NCBI GenBank assembly: GCA_021200995.1
Contig: JAJQFS010000005.1
Coordinates: 1 to 64,000, forward strand
Length of the DNA: 64,000 nucleotides
Source: Lachnospiraceae bacterium
Lineage (GTDB): Bacteria > Bacillota > Clostridia > Lachnospirales > Lachnospiraceae
Direction of reading: 5' to 3'
Position 1 is the stretch's first letter. Every line of letters begins with the position of its first letter. Made by a program: the position numbers and the translations under genes. Of the stretch, positions 56,197-64,000 are shown piece after piece. The notes below the pieces were generated by a model. That model made no database searches. It was given only the letters and a program-made list of their open reading frames with translations, and had not been told where the DNA came from.

Positions 56197-57531
56197 TTAT
56201 TTGCCCCCTTTCTGCCGTTTCAAAGTCAGCGTGTCTTTCCTGGCCTGCTTCATGACCTGGGTTAACGGCCTGCCCGCCGGACAGATGTAGGAACAGCAGC
56301 CGCACTCGCAGCATTCCAGTCCGTCCACCTTCTCAAACATTTCCAGATCCCCGCGCTCGGCATAACGCACCGCCAGGTTCGGGAGAATATGACCCGGACA
56401 AACCTGCGCGCAGCGTCCGCAGCGGATGCAGGGGGAGACTTTTTTCTCCGCCGCCTCGTCCTTCGACAGACAGGTCAGGGCGGAGCTGTTTTTCGTCACC
56501 GGCACCTCCAGGGAGAACAGCGCCTGTCCCATCATGGGGCCGCCGGATAAAAGCTTCGCGGGCTCCTTACAAAAGCCGCCTGCCTTCTTCACAAGATCCT
56601 GATACAGAACGCCGGTCGGCACCCGGAAATTCACAGGCGAGGCGATGGCGTCCCCTGTCACAGTCACAATTCTGCACAGCAGAGGAATCCCCTTGGCGAC
56701 TGCCTGATAGACGGACACGACGGTATCAATATTATCGACGATGCAGCCCACGTCCGCAGGCAGCATCTGGTAGTTGATTTTGCGGCCGGTCACGGCATAA
56801 ATCAACGTCCGCTCGCCGCCCTGGGGATATTTCGTTTTCAGCGGGCAGACGGAAATATTGGGGAGATTTTTTGTCATCTCCTTAAGCTTCGCGATGGCCT
56901 CCGGCTTGTTGCTCTCGATGCCGATGACACCCTTTGCGTTGGGAAATAAGGAAAGGATGATCTGTAAACCACCAATCACCTTTTCCGGTTCCTCCAGCAT
57001 GACCCGCTCGTCGCTGGTCAGATACGGCTCGCACTCGGCGCCATTGACAATCACGGTATCGATCGCGGCAGGATCTTTCGGAGATAATTTGACGTGTGTG
57101 GGGAAGGCAGCGCCGCCCATGCCCACGATACCGGCGGCTTTGATCAGATCCAGCTTTTCCTCACGGGAAAGCGCCATCCAGTCTCTTTCGGTACCGAATC
57201 CTTCGACTTTTTCGTAGAGAAAGTCATTGGTGATGACAATGCTCTGCACCATCGCTCCGCTGGCGGTCAGGTGCGGCGTGATGGCCTTCACGGTACCGGA
57301 CACGGAGGAGAGGACATTCGCGCTGACAAAGCCCTGCGCCGCTCCGATGCACTGGCCCACCTTTACCTGGTCTTTGACCTTCACGGTTGGGACAGTGGGA
57401 GCGCCGATATGCTGGGACAGAGGATAAACCATCGTTTCTGATTCCGGCACGAAGTCCACGATCGGGCTGTGTCTGGAAAGTTCTTTTCCTTCTTCGGGGT
57501 GGATGCCGCCCCGGAATGTAGCAAGTTTCAT
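56197..57531 (-). CDS. rnfC: Rnf complex NADH-binding subunit RnfC
   Basis: A 444-residue subunit. Start ATG 57531 (MKLATFRGGIHPEEGKELS) with AGAGGCGGG upstream. It contains the NuoF-like NADH/FMN domain (GIVGMGGAAFPTHVKL, VNGAECEPYLTSD) and two C-terminal [4Fe-4S] motifs (CIRCGRCAQVCPGH and CCECGCCSYICPAG). Electrons from RnfB pass to NAD here. First gene of rnfCDGEAB-apbE. Confidence 0.93.
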   Translation of the reverse strand: MKLATFRGGIHPEEGKELSRHSPIVDFVPESETMVYPLSQHIGAPTVPTVKVKDQVKVGQCIGAAQGFVSANVLSSVSGTVKAITPHLTASGAMVQSIVITNDFLYEKVEGFGTERDWMALSREEKLDLIKAAGIVGMGGAAFPTHVKLSPKDPAAIDTVIVNGAECEPYLTSDERVMLEEPEKVIGGLQIILSLFPNAKGVIGIESNKPEAIAKLKEMTKNLPNISVCPLKTKYPQGGERTLIYAVTGRKINYQMLPADVGCIVDNIDTVVSVYQAVAKGIPLLCRIVTVTGDAIASPVNFRVPTGVLYQDLVKKAGGFCKEPAKLLSGGPMMGQALFSLEVPVTKNSSALTCLSKDEAAEKKVSPCIRCGRCAQVCPGHILPNLAVRYAERGDLEMFEKVDGLECCECGCCSYICPAGRPLTQVMKQARKDTLTLKRQKGGK

Positions 57532-57549
57532 TTTCCCGCCTCTTTTCTG

Positions 57550-57578
57550 ATTATAACCTACAGCAATCATATTGTCGC
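57550..57578 (-). promoter_or_regulatory. Candidate promoter of the rnf operon
   Basis: Minus-strand GCGACA (57573-57578), 17 nt, TATAAT (57550-57555). It gives a very short leader of about 12 nt that still holds the RBS. The -35 box directly adjoins the palindromic element. Confidence 0.4.
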
Positions 57579-57725
57579 GAGATGAAGCATAAACTGCTTC
57601 GCTCATACGTGCCAGGCATTCCGATGAGCCTATGGGCAAGGCAATCGTGTTCGGTGAGGCCTCCACGATTACCTATAGTCTCATCTCCATGGCACGAAAA
57701 ATCACTCAGCAGTTTATACTTCCTC
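57579..57725. repeat. 147-bp multi-armed palindromic element upstream of rnfC
   Basis: In minus-strand sense the ends pair over about 18 bp (GAAGTATAAACTGCT with AGCAGTTTATGCTTC, plus GAG with CTC beyond a 2-nt bulge). Inside are nested stems CGTGCCA/TGGCACG, GATGAG/CTCATC, CTAT/ATAG and GGTAATCGTG/CACGATTGCC, around a 14-nt loop containing GAGGCCTC. About 45 base pairs in all. It has no gene and no T run after it. It could be an intergenic palindromic repeat (MITE or REP-like) or a structured RNA; I know no family matching it. Confidence 0.7.
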
Positions 57726-57778
57726 ACGCTCTGTAATGCAATTTATCAAAAGTCTGTTCCGTTTTATCATTTATCATA

Positions 57779-58810
57779 TTATTGTAAGTGTAACAATCTC
57801 TCTGCGATGCGTCGACTTCCCTCGCCATCAACCAGTGACATCAGCTTCTTAGAATACATCTCACGCAGATCAGAGCTTCCGCACAGCCTCTCTGCTGCCG
57901 CGCAGATTTCCGGGATCATCTCATCTCCCAGTGATAAATAATCTCCGCCGTAGCAGCTGTATCCCTGCTCCTGCCAGATTCGGGTGGCCAGGCACTGGTT
58001 GTCCGCGAAGGAAAATCCGATCATGGGTACGCCCAGGCAGGCCAGCTCCTGCATGGTGCCGCCCGCCGCGGTAACGGCGAATTTCGCGCCGTTCATGACA
58101 GGCCACATATCCGGCACATCACAAAGGACACGAAGCCGTGGCTCCTTCTTTTCAAGCTCGCGCAGCGCACCGATGCTTAGACTGAAACGACCGCAGACTG
58201 CGCAGATTTTCTCCACTTCCATCCAGGGTTCCTTTAAAAGAGCGCCGACAATTTTTTCCGCCAGGCGGTAAGGGTCGCTGCCGCCGGTGGTGACCAGAAT
58301 GTACGTCTCCTCACGCTCTCCTCTGTGAGCCTTAAACTGCGGTTTGAGCGGCGCGTAGGCGGGGCCTCCCAGAATTTCAGTATTCGCGCCGCAGGCGGAA
58401 TAGTCCATCTTTGCCCCGTAAATGTTCCCATTGATAATCAGATTCACGGGATACGGGAAAGCGTTCACATCATCCAGATACGCAACCTTTCCCCATTTTC
58501 GCAGCGTCCGCAGATATGCGTCTGTCACATGGTAACTGTCCACCAGGAACAGACATTTTTCATCACCTGTTAACCGTTCCAGCACCGGCAGTTCTTCCTC
58601 CATCCTCCGGTAATCTGTCCCCAGCACCTCACAGTCAAATCCGGCCTTTCTCACAATCGCGGCAGTCTCTTCGCCAGCCGCCAGAAAACAGACGTCCCCA
58701 TCCCGCTTGAAAATCGCGTCCGCGACTGACAGACAGCGCGTAAGATGCCCCATGCCGATCTTCGCGTTTCCATCTGTTCGTATGTAAATTGTCTTTTTTT
58801 CTTTTTCCAT
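57779..58810 (-). CDS. PseG-like sugar nucleotide hydrolase/glycosyltransferase-fold protein
   Basis: A 343-residue GT-B fold protein resembling PseG, which removes UDP from UDP-2,4-diacetamido-trideoxyhexose in pseudaminic acid synthesis. Blocks: IRTDGNAKIGMGHLTRCLSVA at the N-terminus, VTTGGSDPYRLA in the middle, and AVTAAGGTMQELACLGVP with FSFADNQ in the donor-binding half. The other pse genes are not in the window, so a role in another surface sugar pathway is possible. Start ATG 58810 lies 10 nt after the previous stop without a clear RBS, suggesting coupling. Confidence 0.7.
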   Translation of the reverse strand: MEKEKKTIYIRTDGNAKIGMGHLTRCLSVADAIFKRDGDVCFLAAGEETAAIVRKAGFDCEVLGTDYRRMEEELPVLERLTGDEKCLFLVDSYHVTDAYLRTLRKWGKVAYLDDVNAFPYPVNLIINGNIYGAKMDYSACGANTEILGGPAYAPLKPQFKAHRGEREETYILVTTGGSDPYRLAEKIVGALLKEPWMEVEKICAVCGRFSLSIGALRELEKKEPRLRVLCDVPDMWPVMNGAKFAVTAAGGTMQELACLGVPMIGFSFADNQCLATRIWQEQGYSCYGGDYLSLGDEMIPEICAAAERLCGSSDLREMYSKKLMSLVDGEGSRRIAERLLHLQ

Positions 58811-58820
58811 AATCAAATTT

Positions 58821-59867
58821 TTATGAGCCGACAAGCACATCCATTTCAGAGACAAACTCCCGCATGCCCTCCACTGCCTCTCTGCACTCCTCAACCGTAT
58901 ACAGTCTGTGTTCGCCAGAGGCAAAGCACGCCGTCATATAGTCATTCATCTCTTTTGAGTAATGACTCGCGTCCGAGTAATGATTCAGGTCCGTGATGAA
59001 ATCAGTCATATCCTGAAAATAATAAATCTCTACATTGGAGTACTCCAGCAGCGTCTCCAAAATCTGCAGCGTTCCGTCCAGCTCCGCCTCCCAGGTGCCG
59101 GCCGCGTACTCCGTATTCCAGTGCAGCACGCTGTAAGCCGGAAAAAATACTGTAAAGACCGTATCCGGCATGCTCTCTATATAAGGAAGAAGATAAGTCT
59201 GAAGATTGGCGCTGATATAGTCCGCAAAAAAGTCTCTGCCGACAGACTCTGACACAGTCTCAGGGATATCGTAGCTGCTCATCACCGCCTCCTCCCCATA
59301 AGACATGTTCTGCCAGAACCAGTATGCCTCATTAATCGGCGTATTTTCCCCTGTAAAAGCGGGTAAAAGGATATAGTCCAGGAGCACATCTTTATTGAAC
59401 AGATAAGAAACGTCGTTGAACAGATTCTCATCATACAGATATTCCGGCAGCTCATAGATCTGTTCGCCCAGAGCGTACTCAAAGCTGTAGGTATCGATGC
59501 AGAGAAAGACCTGCTTTACCTCATTATCGCTGCGGTTCACCTGCTCCAGCAGCATACTCAGATCCTTCGGCGCTGCGGCGTTGCTCGACAGCTTCACCGT
59601 GTTTAAGCCCAGCAGCTGTGCAAACAGGAGCGTGTCAAAATTATCCGTCATGGAAGAGCCCAGAATCACGCTGTCATATTCAAAATTCCTGGCAATCCCC
59701 GGGTTCTGGCTCTGCTGGTTGTCAATGACATAGTTGACACCGTTCAAAGGCGCGTGATACTGGAAAAAAGGGTCCACCACGATGGTCAGACCCGCCAGGC
59801 CCAGCAGACCTGCAAGGATCAATGCCAGAAGTACCTTCAGTTGTCTATTCGCGGATTTTTTTCTCAT
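58821..59867 (-). CDS. SGNH-like extracytoplasmic protein, MBOAT partner
   Basis: A 348-residue protein with one N-terminal TM anchor (LLALILAGLLGLAGLTIVV) and an extracytoplasmic domain containing VILGSSMTDNF (block I of SGNH hydrolases, with the Ser) and LNHYSDASHYS (block V, Asp-x-x-His). Such proteins are encoded beside MBOAT acyltransferases and complete acetylation of surface polysaccharides. 86 nt after the MBOAT gene, which supports that partnership. Confidence 0.7.
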   Translation of the reverse strand: MRKKSANRQLKVLLALILAGLLGLAGLTIVVDPFFQYHAPLNGVNYVIDNQQSQNPGIARNFEYDSVILGSSMTDNFDTLLFAQLLGLNTVKLSSNAAAPKDLSMLLEQVNRSDNEVKQVFLCIDTYSFEYALGEQIYELPEYLYDENLFNDVSYLFNKDVLLDYILLPAFTGENTPINEAYWFWQNMSYGEEAVMSSYDIPETVSESVGRDFFADYISANLQTYLLPYIESMPDTVFTVFFPAYSVLHWNTEYAAGTWEAELDGTLQILETLLEYSNVEIYYFQDMTDFITDLNHYSDASHYSKEMNDYMTACFASGEHRLYTVEECREAVEGMREFVSEMDVLVGS

Positions 59868-59953
59868 ACGTACTTAATAGATTATAAAACATCCTTCAGC
59901 AGGTACCCCTGCGCCGTCTGTCTTTTCATTTCAGCGCTGTTCTGAGCTGTTAC

Positions 59954-61444
59954 TCAAAAGTTAAAATACAGGAACGTGCTCACACCGGAGAGCGACAACA
60001 CGCTCCACACGGCAATCATCGACAGCGTCGCGCTGTACAGGAACCAGGGTCTGTGCGTCTCCTCGCTCTGCTTCACATTCGGCAGCGCAAATACGATCCA
60101 TAGCGCGGCAATCATATACAACGCGAAGCAAAAATACTCCGCTCCCGCCGCCCCGGAAATCTGAAGCACCTTCATCGGATACCACAGCTCCGGCACCTGG
60201 AAATATCCCGCCAGTTCCAGATAGACGCCGCTGCCGGTAAAAGAAAACGCTGTCCTGACCATGGCAAGCGCCTGTCCCACCGAATCCGCCCTGAAAAAAG
60301 TCAGCGCCAGCGTTACGAAAGCGAAGGTCAGAAACACCGACAGAATGTTCGCCGTCTTTCTCAGGACGCGGTTGTGAAAGCCGTGAAAGCCCATTTTACT
60401 TTTCAGTTCCTGCCACAGCCTGGTGAGCACCGACATCGCGCCGTGCAGCGCGCCCCAGGTCAGATAAGTCAGGCCCGCGCCGTGCCAGATACCACTGAGC
60501 ACGAACACCAGAAACACATTGATATAGGTTCTCACTCTGCCCTTCCGGCTGCCGCCCAGAGGGATGTACACATAACGGGTAAAAAAACGGGTCAGGCTCA
60601 TATGCCAGCGATCCCAGAATTCCCGGATATTCCGGGACTTATATGGAGAATAGAAATTCACCGGAAGCTCGATACGAAACATCCGGCCAATTCCCCTGGC
60701 CATATCACAGTAACCGCTGAAATCAAAATACAGCTGCAGCGTGTAAAGAAGCATGACCAGCCAGGTGTTCATACCGTCCAGTAACGTGTAATAAGTAAAG
60801 CCCCAATCCGCCGCCTGTCCGATCACGTCGGCCAGCAGCACCTTTTTACCCAGGCCCAGGATGAACAGCCTCAGTCCTTCATAAAAATCAGGTCCATCCG
60901 GCTTCTTTTTCGCGGGATCCTGAAACTGCGGCAGCATTTCCGACTGATTCACGATGGGTCCGGCGATCAGCTGCGGAAAAAATGTCACAAACAGCGCGTA
61001 ATCCACAACATTCTGCCGCTCCACCTCGCCTCTGTAGGTATCCACTAAAAAACCGATCTGCTGGAACGTAAAAAAACTGATTCCTAATGGCATCACAATC
61101 TCCGGCAGACTAAAATCCGTGTGCGTGACCTGTCCCAGCGCGCTGCATAGAAATGTAAAATATTTAAAATAAAACAGCAGGCCGATATTCCCAGCCACTC
61201 CAAGCGTCAGCAGCCACCTTTTCCCACGATACCGCAGCAGCAGTCTGTGTAAAACATAATTCACGGCAATGCTGCTGAGAATGATCCACAGATAGGAGAG
61301 GCGGTAATACGCGTAAAACCACAGCGACATCCCCACCAAAAACAGCTTCGCTGTACGATACCACCCGAAGTGGTTCAGCCCGAAATATCCAAAAAGCGCC
61401 GCAGGCAAAAATAAAAATATAAAAATATAAGAATTAAAAAGCAC
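59954..61444 (-). CDS. MBOAT-family membrane O-acyltransferase
   Basis: A 496-residue polytopic membrane protein of the AlgI/DltB group: LFNSYIFIFLFLPAALFGYF start, YFKYFTF, MPLGISFFTFQQIGFLVDTYRGE, FPQLIAGPI, SGYCDMARGIGRMF, and RDRWHMSL-type FWDRWHMSLTRFF with HGAGLTYLTWG carrying the catalytic His. It transfers acyl groups across the membrane to surface polymers. GTG 61444 is the start because AGGAGG lies 5 nt upstream; it overlaps the dam gene by 11 nt. Confidence 0.88.
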   Translation of the reverse strand: MLFNSYIFIFLFLPAALFGYFGLNHFGWYRTAKLFLVGMSLWFYAYYRLSYLWIILSSIAVNYVLHRLLLRYRGKRWLLTLGVAGNIGLLFYFKYFTFLCSALGQVTHTDFSLPEIVMPLGISFFTFQQIGFLVDTYRGEVERQNVVDYALFVTFFPQLIAGPIVNQSEMLPQFQDPAKKKPDGPDFYEGLRLFILGLGKKVLLADVIGQAADWGFTYYTLLDGMNTWLVMLLYTLQLYFDFSGYCDMARGIGRMFRIELPVNFYSPYKSRNIREFWDRWHMSLTRFFTRYVYIPLGGSRKGRVRTYINVFLVFVLSGIWHGAGLTYLTWGALHGAMSVLTRLWQELKSKMGFHGFHNRVLRKTANILSVFLTFAFVTLALTFFRADSVGQALAMVRTAFSFTGSGVYLELAGYFQVPELWYPMKVLQISGAAGAEYFCFALYMIAALWIVFALPNVKQSEETHRPWFLYSATLSMIAVWSVLSLSGVSTFLYFNF

Positions 61445-62711
61445 AGGCGCCTCCTGTGATTTCATAATTGGTAATCATCAGGTGCTCCGAGTTTTTGTCA
61501 TTGCGTTCCTGGAAGCTGACCATGTATTTTTTGGCAAAGCTGCTGACATAAAGGCGGCCGCCGTTCGCCGTATACATCCCGCTGCAATAGAGATTGCGGA
61601 TAAAGTCCGTATTTTTGATGACCAGCATGAATTTCCCTTCACAGTGGTTGATCAGATAATTGGCCAGACGCAGGTGCGCGTTTCTGCCGAACGCGTTCTG
61701 TGCGTAGGTGGAAAACTCCGTGTCATAAGGCGGGTCCAGAAAGACGAAATCCTGTTCCCGCGGTTTAAACCGGTTCAGAAAATCCTCAAAATCCATGCAT
61801 TCGATCACGGATTTCGCAAGCTGTTCTCTCAGCGCCTCATCGGTAAAATACCGCAGTTTTTTCAGAATGGACTTTTTATTATAGGAAATCCCGCCGTAAG
61901 GGACATTGAACTCGCCGTTTTGATTGTAACGGAACATGGAGGCATAACAGAACTCCCGCACAAAGAGATAAATCGCGGTAGCCGCCGCGTCCCCGATCCC
62001 ATACTCCGCCGTGTGATTGTATAAATCGCGGAAATACATATAAAAACCGGCCTTCAGCGCCCCTTCCAGATTGTCCGCCCTGTCCTCCGGCGATAAATCA
62101 CCTTTCTCCGTCTCCAGCTTCGCCATCCGGACGAGTTTGTTAAAGAGATTTCTCTCTTCCTCCTGTAAAAAAAGTTCAGCGTCAAAGGCTATGCTCTCGG
62201 TCAGCAGTGCCAAAAACTGCGGCGCATTGTCATATACAAAATCATGGACTTTTTCTCTCAGCGCCACTGTTGTGATTTTCTTTCCATCATGCGTCTGCGA
62301 AGCCAGCCTCTTCGTTTCGATGGTTTCTTTCTCTACGTCTTCCGCTCCTGCCCCCGTGAACAACAGTCCATTTCTATATTCATCATAAAATGCCAGAATC
62401 TGTCCGCAGTGTTCACAGGAGACTTCTTCTAATCTCCTCCACGCCGCGTCCGCCGCTTCCAGAGTCCGCAGAAAGACCGCGTCGCCGGAACGAATCATGT
62501 CATACAGCCGCACCAGCTCCGCGGATTTATCATTAATAAAATATTCATCCGCCGAGATCGCGAAATAAACCGCCCCGCCGCCTACAAAGGGGTCAAAAAA
62601 CCGCTCGCAGTCTTTGGGCAGGTGCGGCAGTATGTATTTTAATTCCTTTTCCTTCCCGCCGGGATATTTTAACAGTGGGGTAAGTTTTTTCGTCCGTTCT
62701 GTGACCGCCAT
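61434..62711 (-). CDS. Dam-family DNA adenine-N6 methyltransferase, orphan
   Basis: A 425-residue D12-class (MethyltransfD12) enzyme. Motif I is LLKYPGGKEKELKYILPHLP, the SAM site is FDPFVGGGAVYF, and motif IV is FLDPPYDTEFSTY. A helical insert of about 150 residues between them is longer than in Dam and may carry target recognition. No restriction endonuclease or specificity gene is adjacent, so it is probably an orphan regulatory or defence-relic methylase. It starts the operon with the MBOAT gene. Confidence 0.88.
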   Translation of the reverse strand: MAVTERTKKLTPLLKYPGGKEKELKYILPHLPKDCERFFDPFVGGGAVYFAISADEYFINDKSAELVRLYDMIRSGDAVFLRTLEAADAAWRRLEEVSCEHCGQILAFYDEYRNGLLFTGAGAEDVEKETIETKRLASQTHDGKKITTVALREKVHDFVYDNAPQFLALLTESIAFDAELFLQEEERNLFNKLVRMAKLETEKGDLSPEDRADNLEGALKAGFYMYFRDLYNHTAEYGIGDAAATAIYLFVREFCYASMFRYNQNGEFNVPYGGISYNKKSILKKLRYFTDEALREQLAKSVIECMDFEDFLNRFKPREQDFVFLDPPYDTEFSTYAQNAFGRNAHLRLANYLINHCEGKFMLVIKNTDFIRNLYCSGMYTANGGRLYVSSFAKKYMVSFQERNDKNSEHLMITNYEITGGACAF

Positions 62712-62784
62712 CGTGATCTTCCTTATGTAAACTGATGAAAATGATGTATCGACTGCAAAACGCTCCCGCAGCCCTTTGTATCAT

Positions 62785-62813
62785 AGAATACCCTTTTGTG
62801 AAAAAGAAATCAA
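62785..62813 (-). promoter_or_regulatory. Promoter of the methyltransferase/MBOAT operon
   Basis: Minus-strand TTGATT (62808-62813), 17 nt, TATTCT (62785-62790). Leader of about 65 nt. Confidence 0.6.
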
Positions 62814-62847
62814 CTGAAATGTAAAAATATACGCAGGAAGCGGTCGT

Positions 62848-64000
62848 TTACAGTACAATTCTGCCGTTTACCAGCAGATTCTCCCAGCTTCCATCCGGCA
62901 GTTGTCCGCGGATCGTGAGCTTTTCACTTCCCACCATCATATCCACATGGACAGAAGAAGTATTATAGCCCCTTTGCTCCTTTTCCTCAGGGTCAAACGG
63001 CGGGCCGATCGTACTGCCGAGCGCGATGTGACAGGAAGCGTTCTCATCGTAAAGCGTATTGTAAAAAAGACGTCCTGTTCTCGCGATCGGGGAATACTCA
63101 TCCACCAGTGCCGCCTCCCCCAGATAGCAGGAGCCTGCGTCCGCCTGGATGATACTGTCCAGAATCTTCTGATTTTTACTTGCGCTCCACTGCACCACGC
63201 GCCCCTGCGAGAATGTCAGATGAATTCCCTCCACGATTTCTCCCGCATAGTTTAACGGCTTTGTCACCGCAATATGCCCATTCGCGCTGTATTTATGCGG
63301 CGAAATAAAGATTTCCTGCGTGGGAATATTCGGTACGCTGATCCGGTCATCCTTTTTGACACAGCTTCCTTTCCAGAAATCGCCGTCTGCCGCCCGAAGC
63401 GTCAGGTCTGTGTCCGGACCGGTGTAGTGAAATGCCTGATAATGACGGCTATCCAGAAATGCCTTGCGTTTTGCCGTCGTTTCCAGATATTGCTTCCATA
63501 TGGTTTCCGGATCCGGCTGATCGCAGTAAGTGCAATATAAAATTGCCTCCCAGAGCTTCTCCATACGTTCCGCTTCCGGAATGTCCAAAAACACCCGGTC
63601 CGCCCAGCTTTTTCCAGCGACGCAGGCAATGGTCTGCCCCGCGCCGTTTCCATATTTGCGGAACGCGGCGCGCACTGCCGCGTTGATCTGCGCCCTCTTG
63701 CGCACCCGGTCTGCCGGGACATCATCGTCATAAAACTCCGGCGCTTCCAGGTGGATATAAGCGGCGCCCTGCTTTGCCAGCTCCTCTGCCGCCGACTCCA
63801 GCGTCAGTTCTTTCTCCGGCGCCCTGTAAAGCATTTCCTTTCTCTCCAGAGCGGAGCTGCGCCATAGAACCGCAACATCTGACGCCCCTTCTTTCCAGGC
63901 TTCCTGCGCCAGAATCAGCACAAATTCTTCCGCTGAGACAGGGGCTTCTACGCAAAGGGGCTGCCCCTTACGCAGCTGCACGCCAACCCGAAGCAGTACA
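62848..64000 (-). CDS. M29-family aminopeptidase (N-terminus beyond window)
   Basis: At least 384 residues of a thermophilic-type (AmpS/PepT, M29) metallo-aminopeptidase. Family blocks: GPDTDLTL, the C-terminal metal region with NIPTQEIFISPHKYSANG, CYLGEAALVD, YNTLYDENASCHIALG, and SSVHVDMMVGSEKLTI. The frame stays open to base 63999 (VLLRVGVQLRKGQPL), so the true start lies upstream of the window's right end; an internal GTG at 63981 has no RBS. It releases N-terminal residues from peptides in the cytoplasm. Confidence 0.88.
   Translation of the reverse strand, partial: VLLRVGVQLRKGQPLCVEAPVSAEEFVLILAQEAWKEGASDVAVLWRSSALERKEMLYRAPEKELTLESAAEELAKQGAAYIHLEAPEFYDDDVPADRVRKRAQINAAVRAAFRKYGNGAGQTIACVAGKSWADRVFLDIPEAERMEKLWEAILYCTYCDQPDPETIWKQYLETTAKRKAFLDSRHYQAFHYTGPDTDLTLRAADGDFWKGSCVKKDDRISVPNIPTQEIFISPHKYSANGHIAVTKPLNYAGEIVEGIHLTFSQGRVVQWSASKNQKILDSIIQADAGSCYLGEAALVDEYSPIARTGRLFYNTLYDENASCHIALGSTIGPPFDPEEKEQRGYNTSSVHVDMMVGSEKLTIRGQLPDGSWENLLVNGRIVL

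Noticed and set aside
57532..57666. N-terminal extension of rnfC through the palindromic element
   Set aside because: The frame is open to 57666, but the RBS and conserved N-terminus place the start at 57531; the open frame is a by-product of the palindrome.
57579..57725. Known riboswitch (FMN, SAM, THF, c-di-GMP, glycine) before rnf
   Set aside because: None of the conserved core sequences of these classes are visible, and the candidate promoter lies downstream of the structure.

Overview
The window looks like a chromosomal piece of an anaerobic Clostridia member, most likely Lachnospiraceae. The evidence is: Gram-positive ribosome binding sites, a ftsH-uvrC-hprK-glucokinase-murB-whiA-HPr cluster, a six-gene Rnf complex with ApbE and NusG-II partners, a DUF5685/DnaJ-like cluster, and a roughly balanced G+C content. 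I found no rRNA, tRNA or CRISPR.

Positions 1-31.8 kb are an accessory catabolic and transport island. A long minus-strand run (about 15.8 kb down to 1) encodes an oligopeptide/glycoside-type ABC importer (substrate-binding lipoprotein, two permeases, two ATPases), a small membrane protein, a ceramidase-like hydrolase, a tannase-like esterase, a Gfo/Idh/MocA oxidoreductase, a GH3 glucosidase, a lactonase-type propeller, a NIF3-like protein, a beta-phosphoglucomutase-like HAD enzyme and the start of a second tannase-like gene. Next come a heterodimeric ABC exporter, a LysR regulator, a second set of hydrolases (carboxylesterase, metallo-beta-lactamase-fold enzyme, second ceramidase-like protein), a MATE exporter, a divergent carboxylesterase, an FMN alpha-hydroxy-acid oxidase relative and a second MATE exporter. 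The set suggests uptake and dismantling of esterified, glycosylated (perhaps plant phenolic) compounds with efflux of released aglycones; the substrate is inference.

Two features stand out in the island. First, four promoters (importer operon, both MATE genes, the hydroxy-acid oxidase gene) share the same layout: an inverted repeat TTTCY-N5-RGAAA lying 21-22 nt upstream of a TTGATT -35 box. A degenerate version precedes the intact carboxylesterase. This defines a candidate local regulon, for which the LysR protein is the obvious candidate regulator. Second, many genes are broken: frameshifts in oppD, the binding protein, one exporter half and a MATE gene; in-frame stops in a carboxylesterase and the other MATE gene; a 195-bp MITE-like element with a 5-bp target duplication inside the first MATE gene; and a tannase gene that loses homology just before its catalytic serine. 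Removing each lesion restores a normal-length protein. Most frameshifts lie in short homopolymers, so sequencing error must be excluded, but the nonsense codons and the MITE cannot be explained that way.

Positions 31.9-43 kb are housekeeping: a minus-strand operon ftsH-uvrC-hprK-glucokinase-murB-whiA-HPr-like-fba, and pyrG on the plus strand. The HPr-like protein has Asp at position 15 and keeps Ser46, so it resembles the regulatory paralogue Crh, and it shares an operon with its presumed kinase HprK. The rapZ gene often found between murB and whiA is absent.

Positions 43-64 kb hold a DnaJ-like/DUF5685/zinc-ribbon cluster with a frameshifted HAD gene, metY, a 40-residue small membrane protein, a Glucos_trans_II membrane protein, and the Rnf operon (rnfCDGEAB-apbE-NusG-II) with a BrnTA toxin-antitoxin pair inserted before the Gx transporter gene. 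A 147-bp multi-armed palindromic element sits directly upstream of the rnf promoter. The right end carries an orphan Dam-family methyltransferase, an MBOAT acyltransferase, an SGNH-like partner and a PseG-like protein, then an M29 aminopeptidase that runs off the window.
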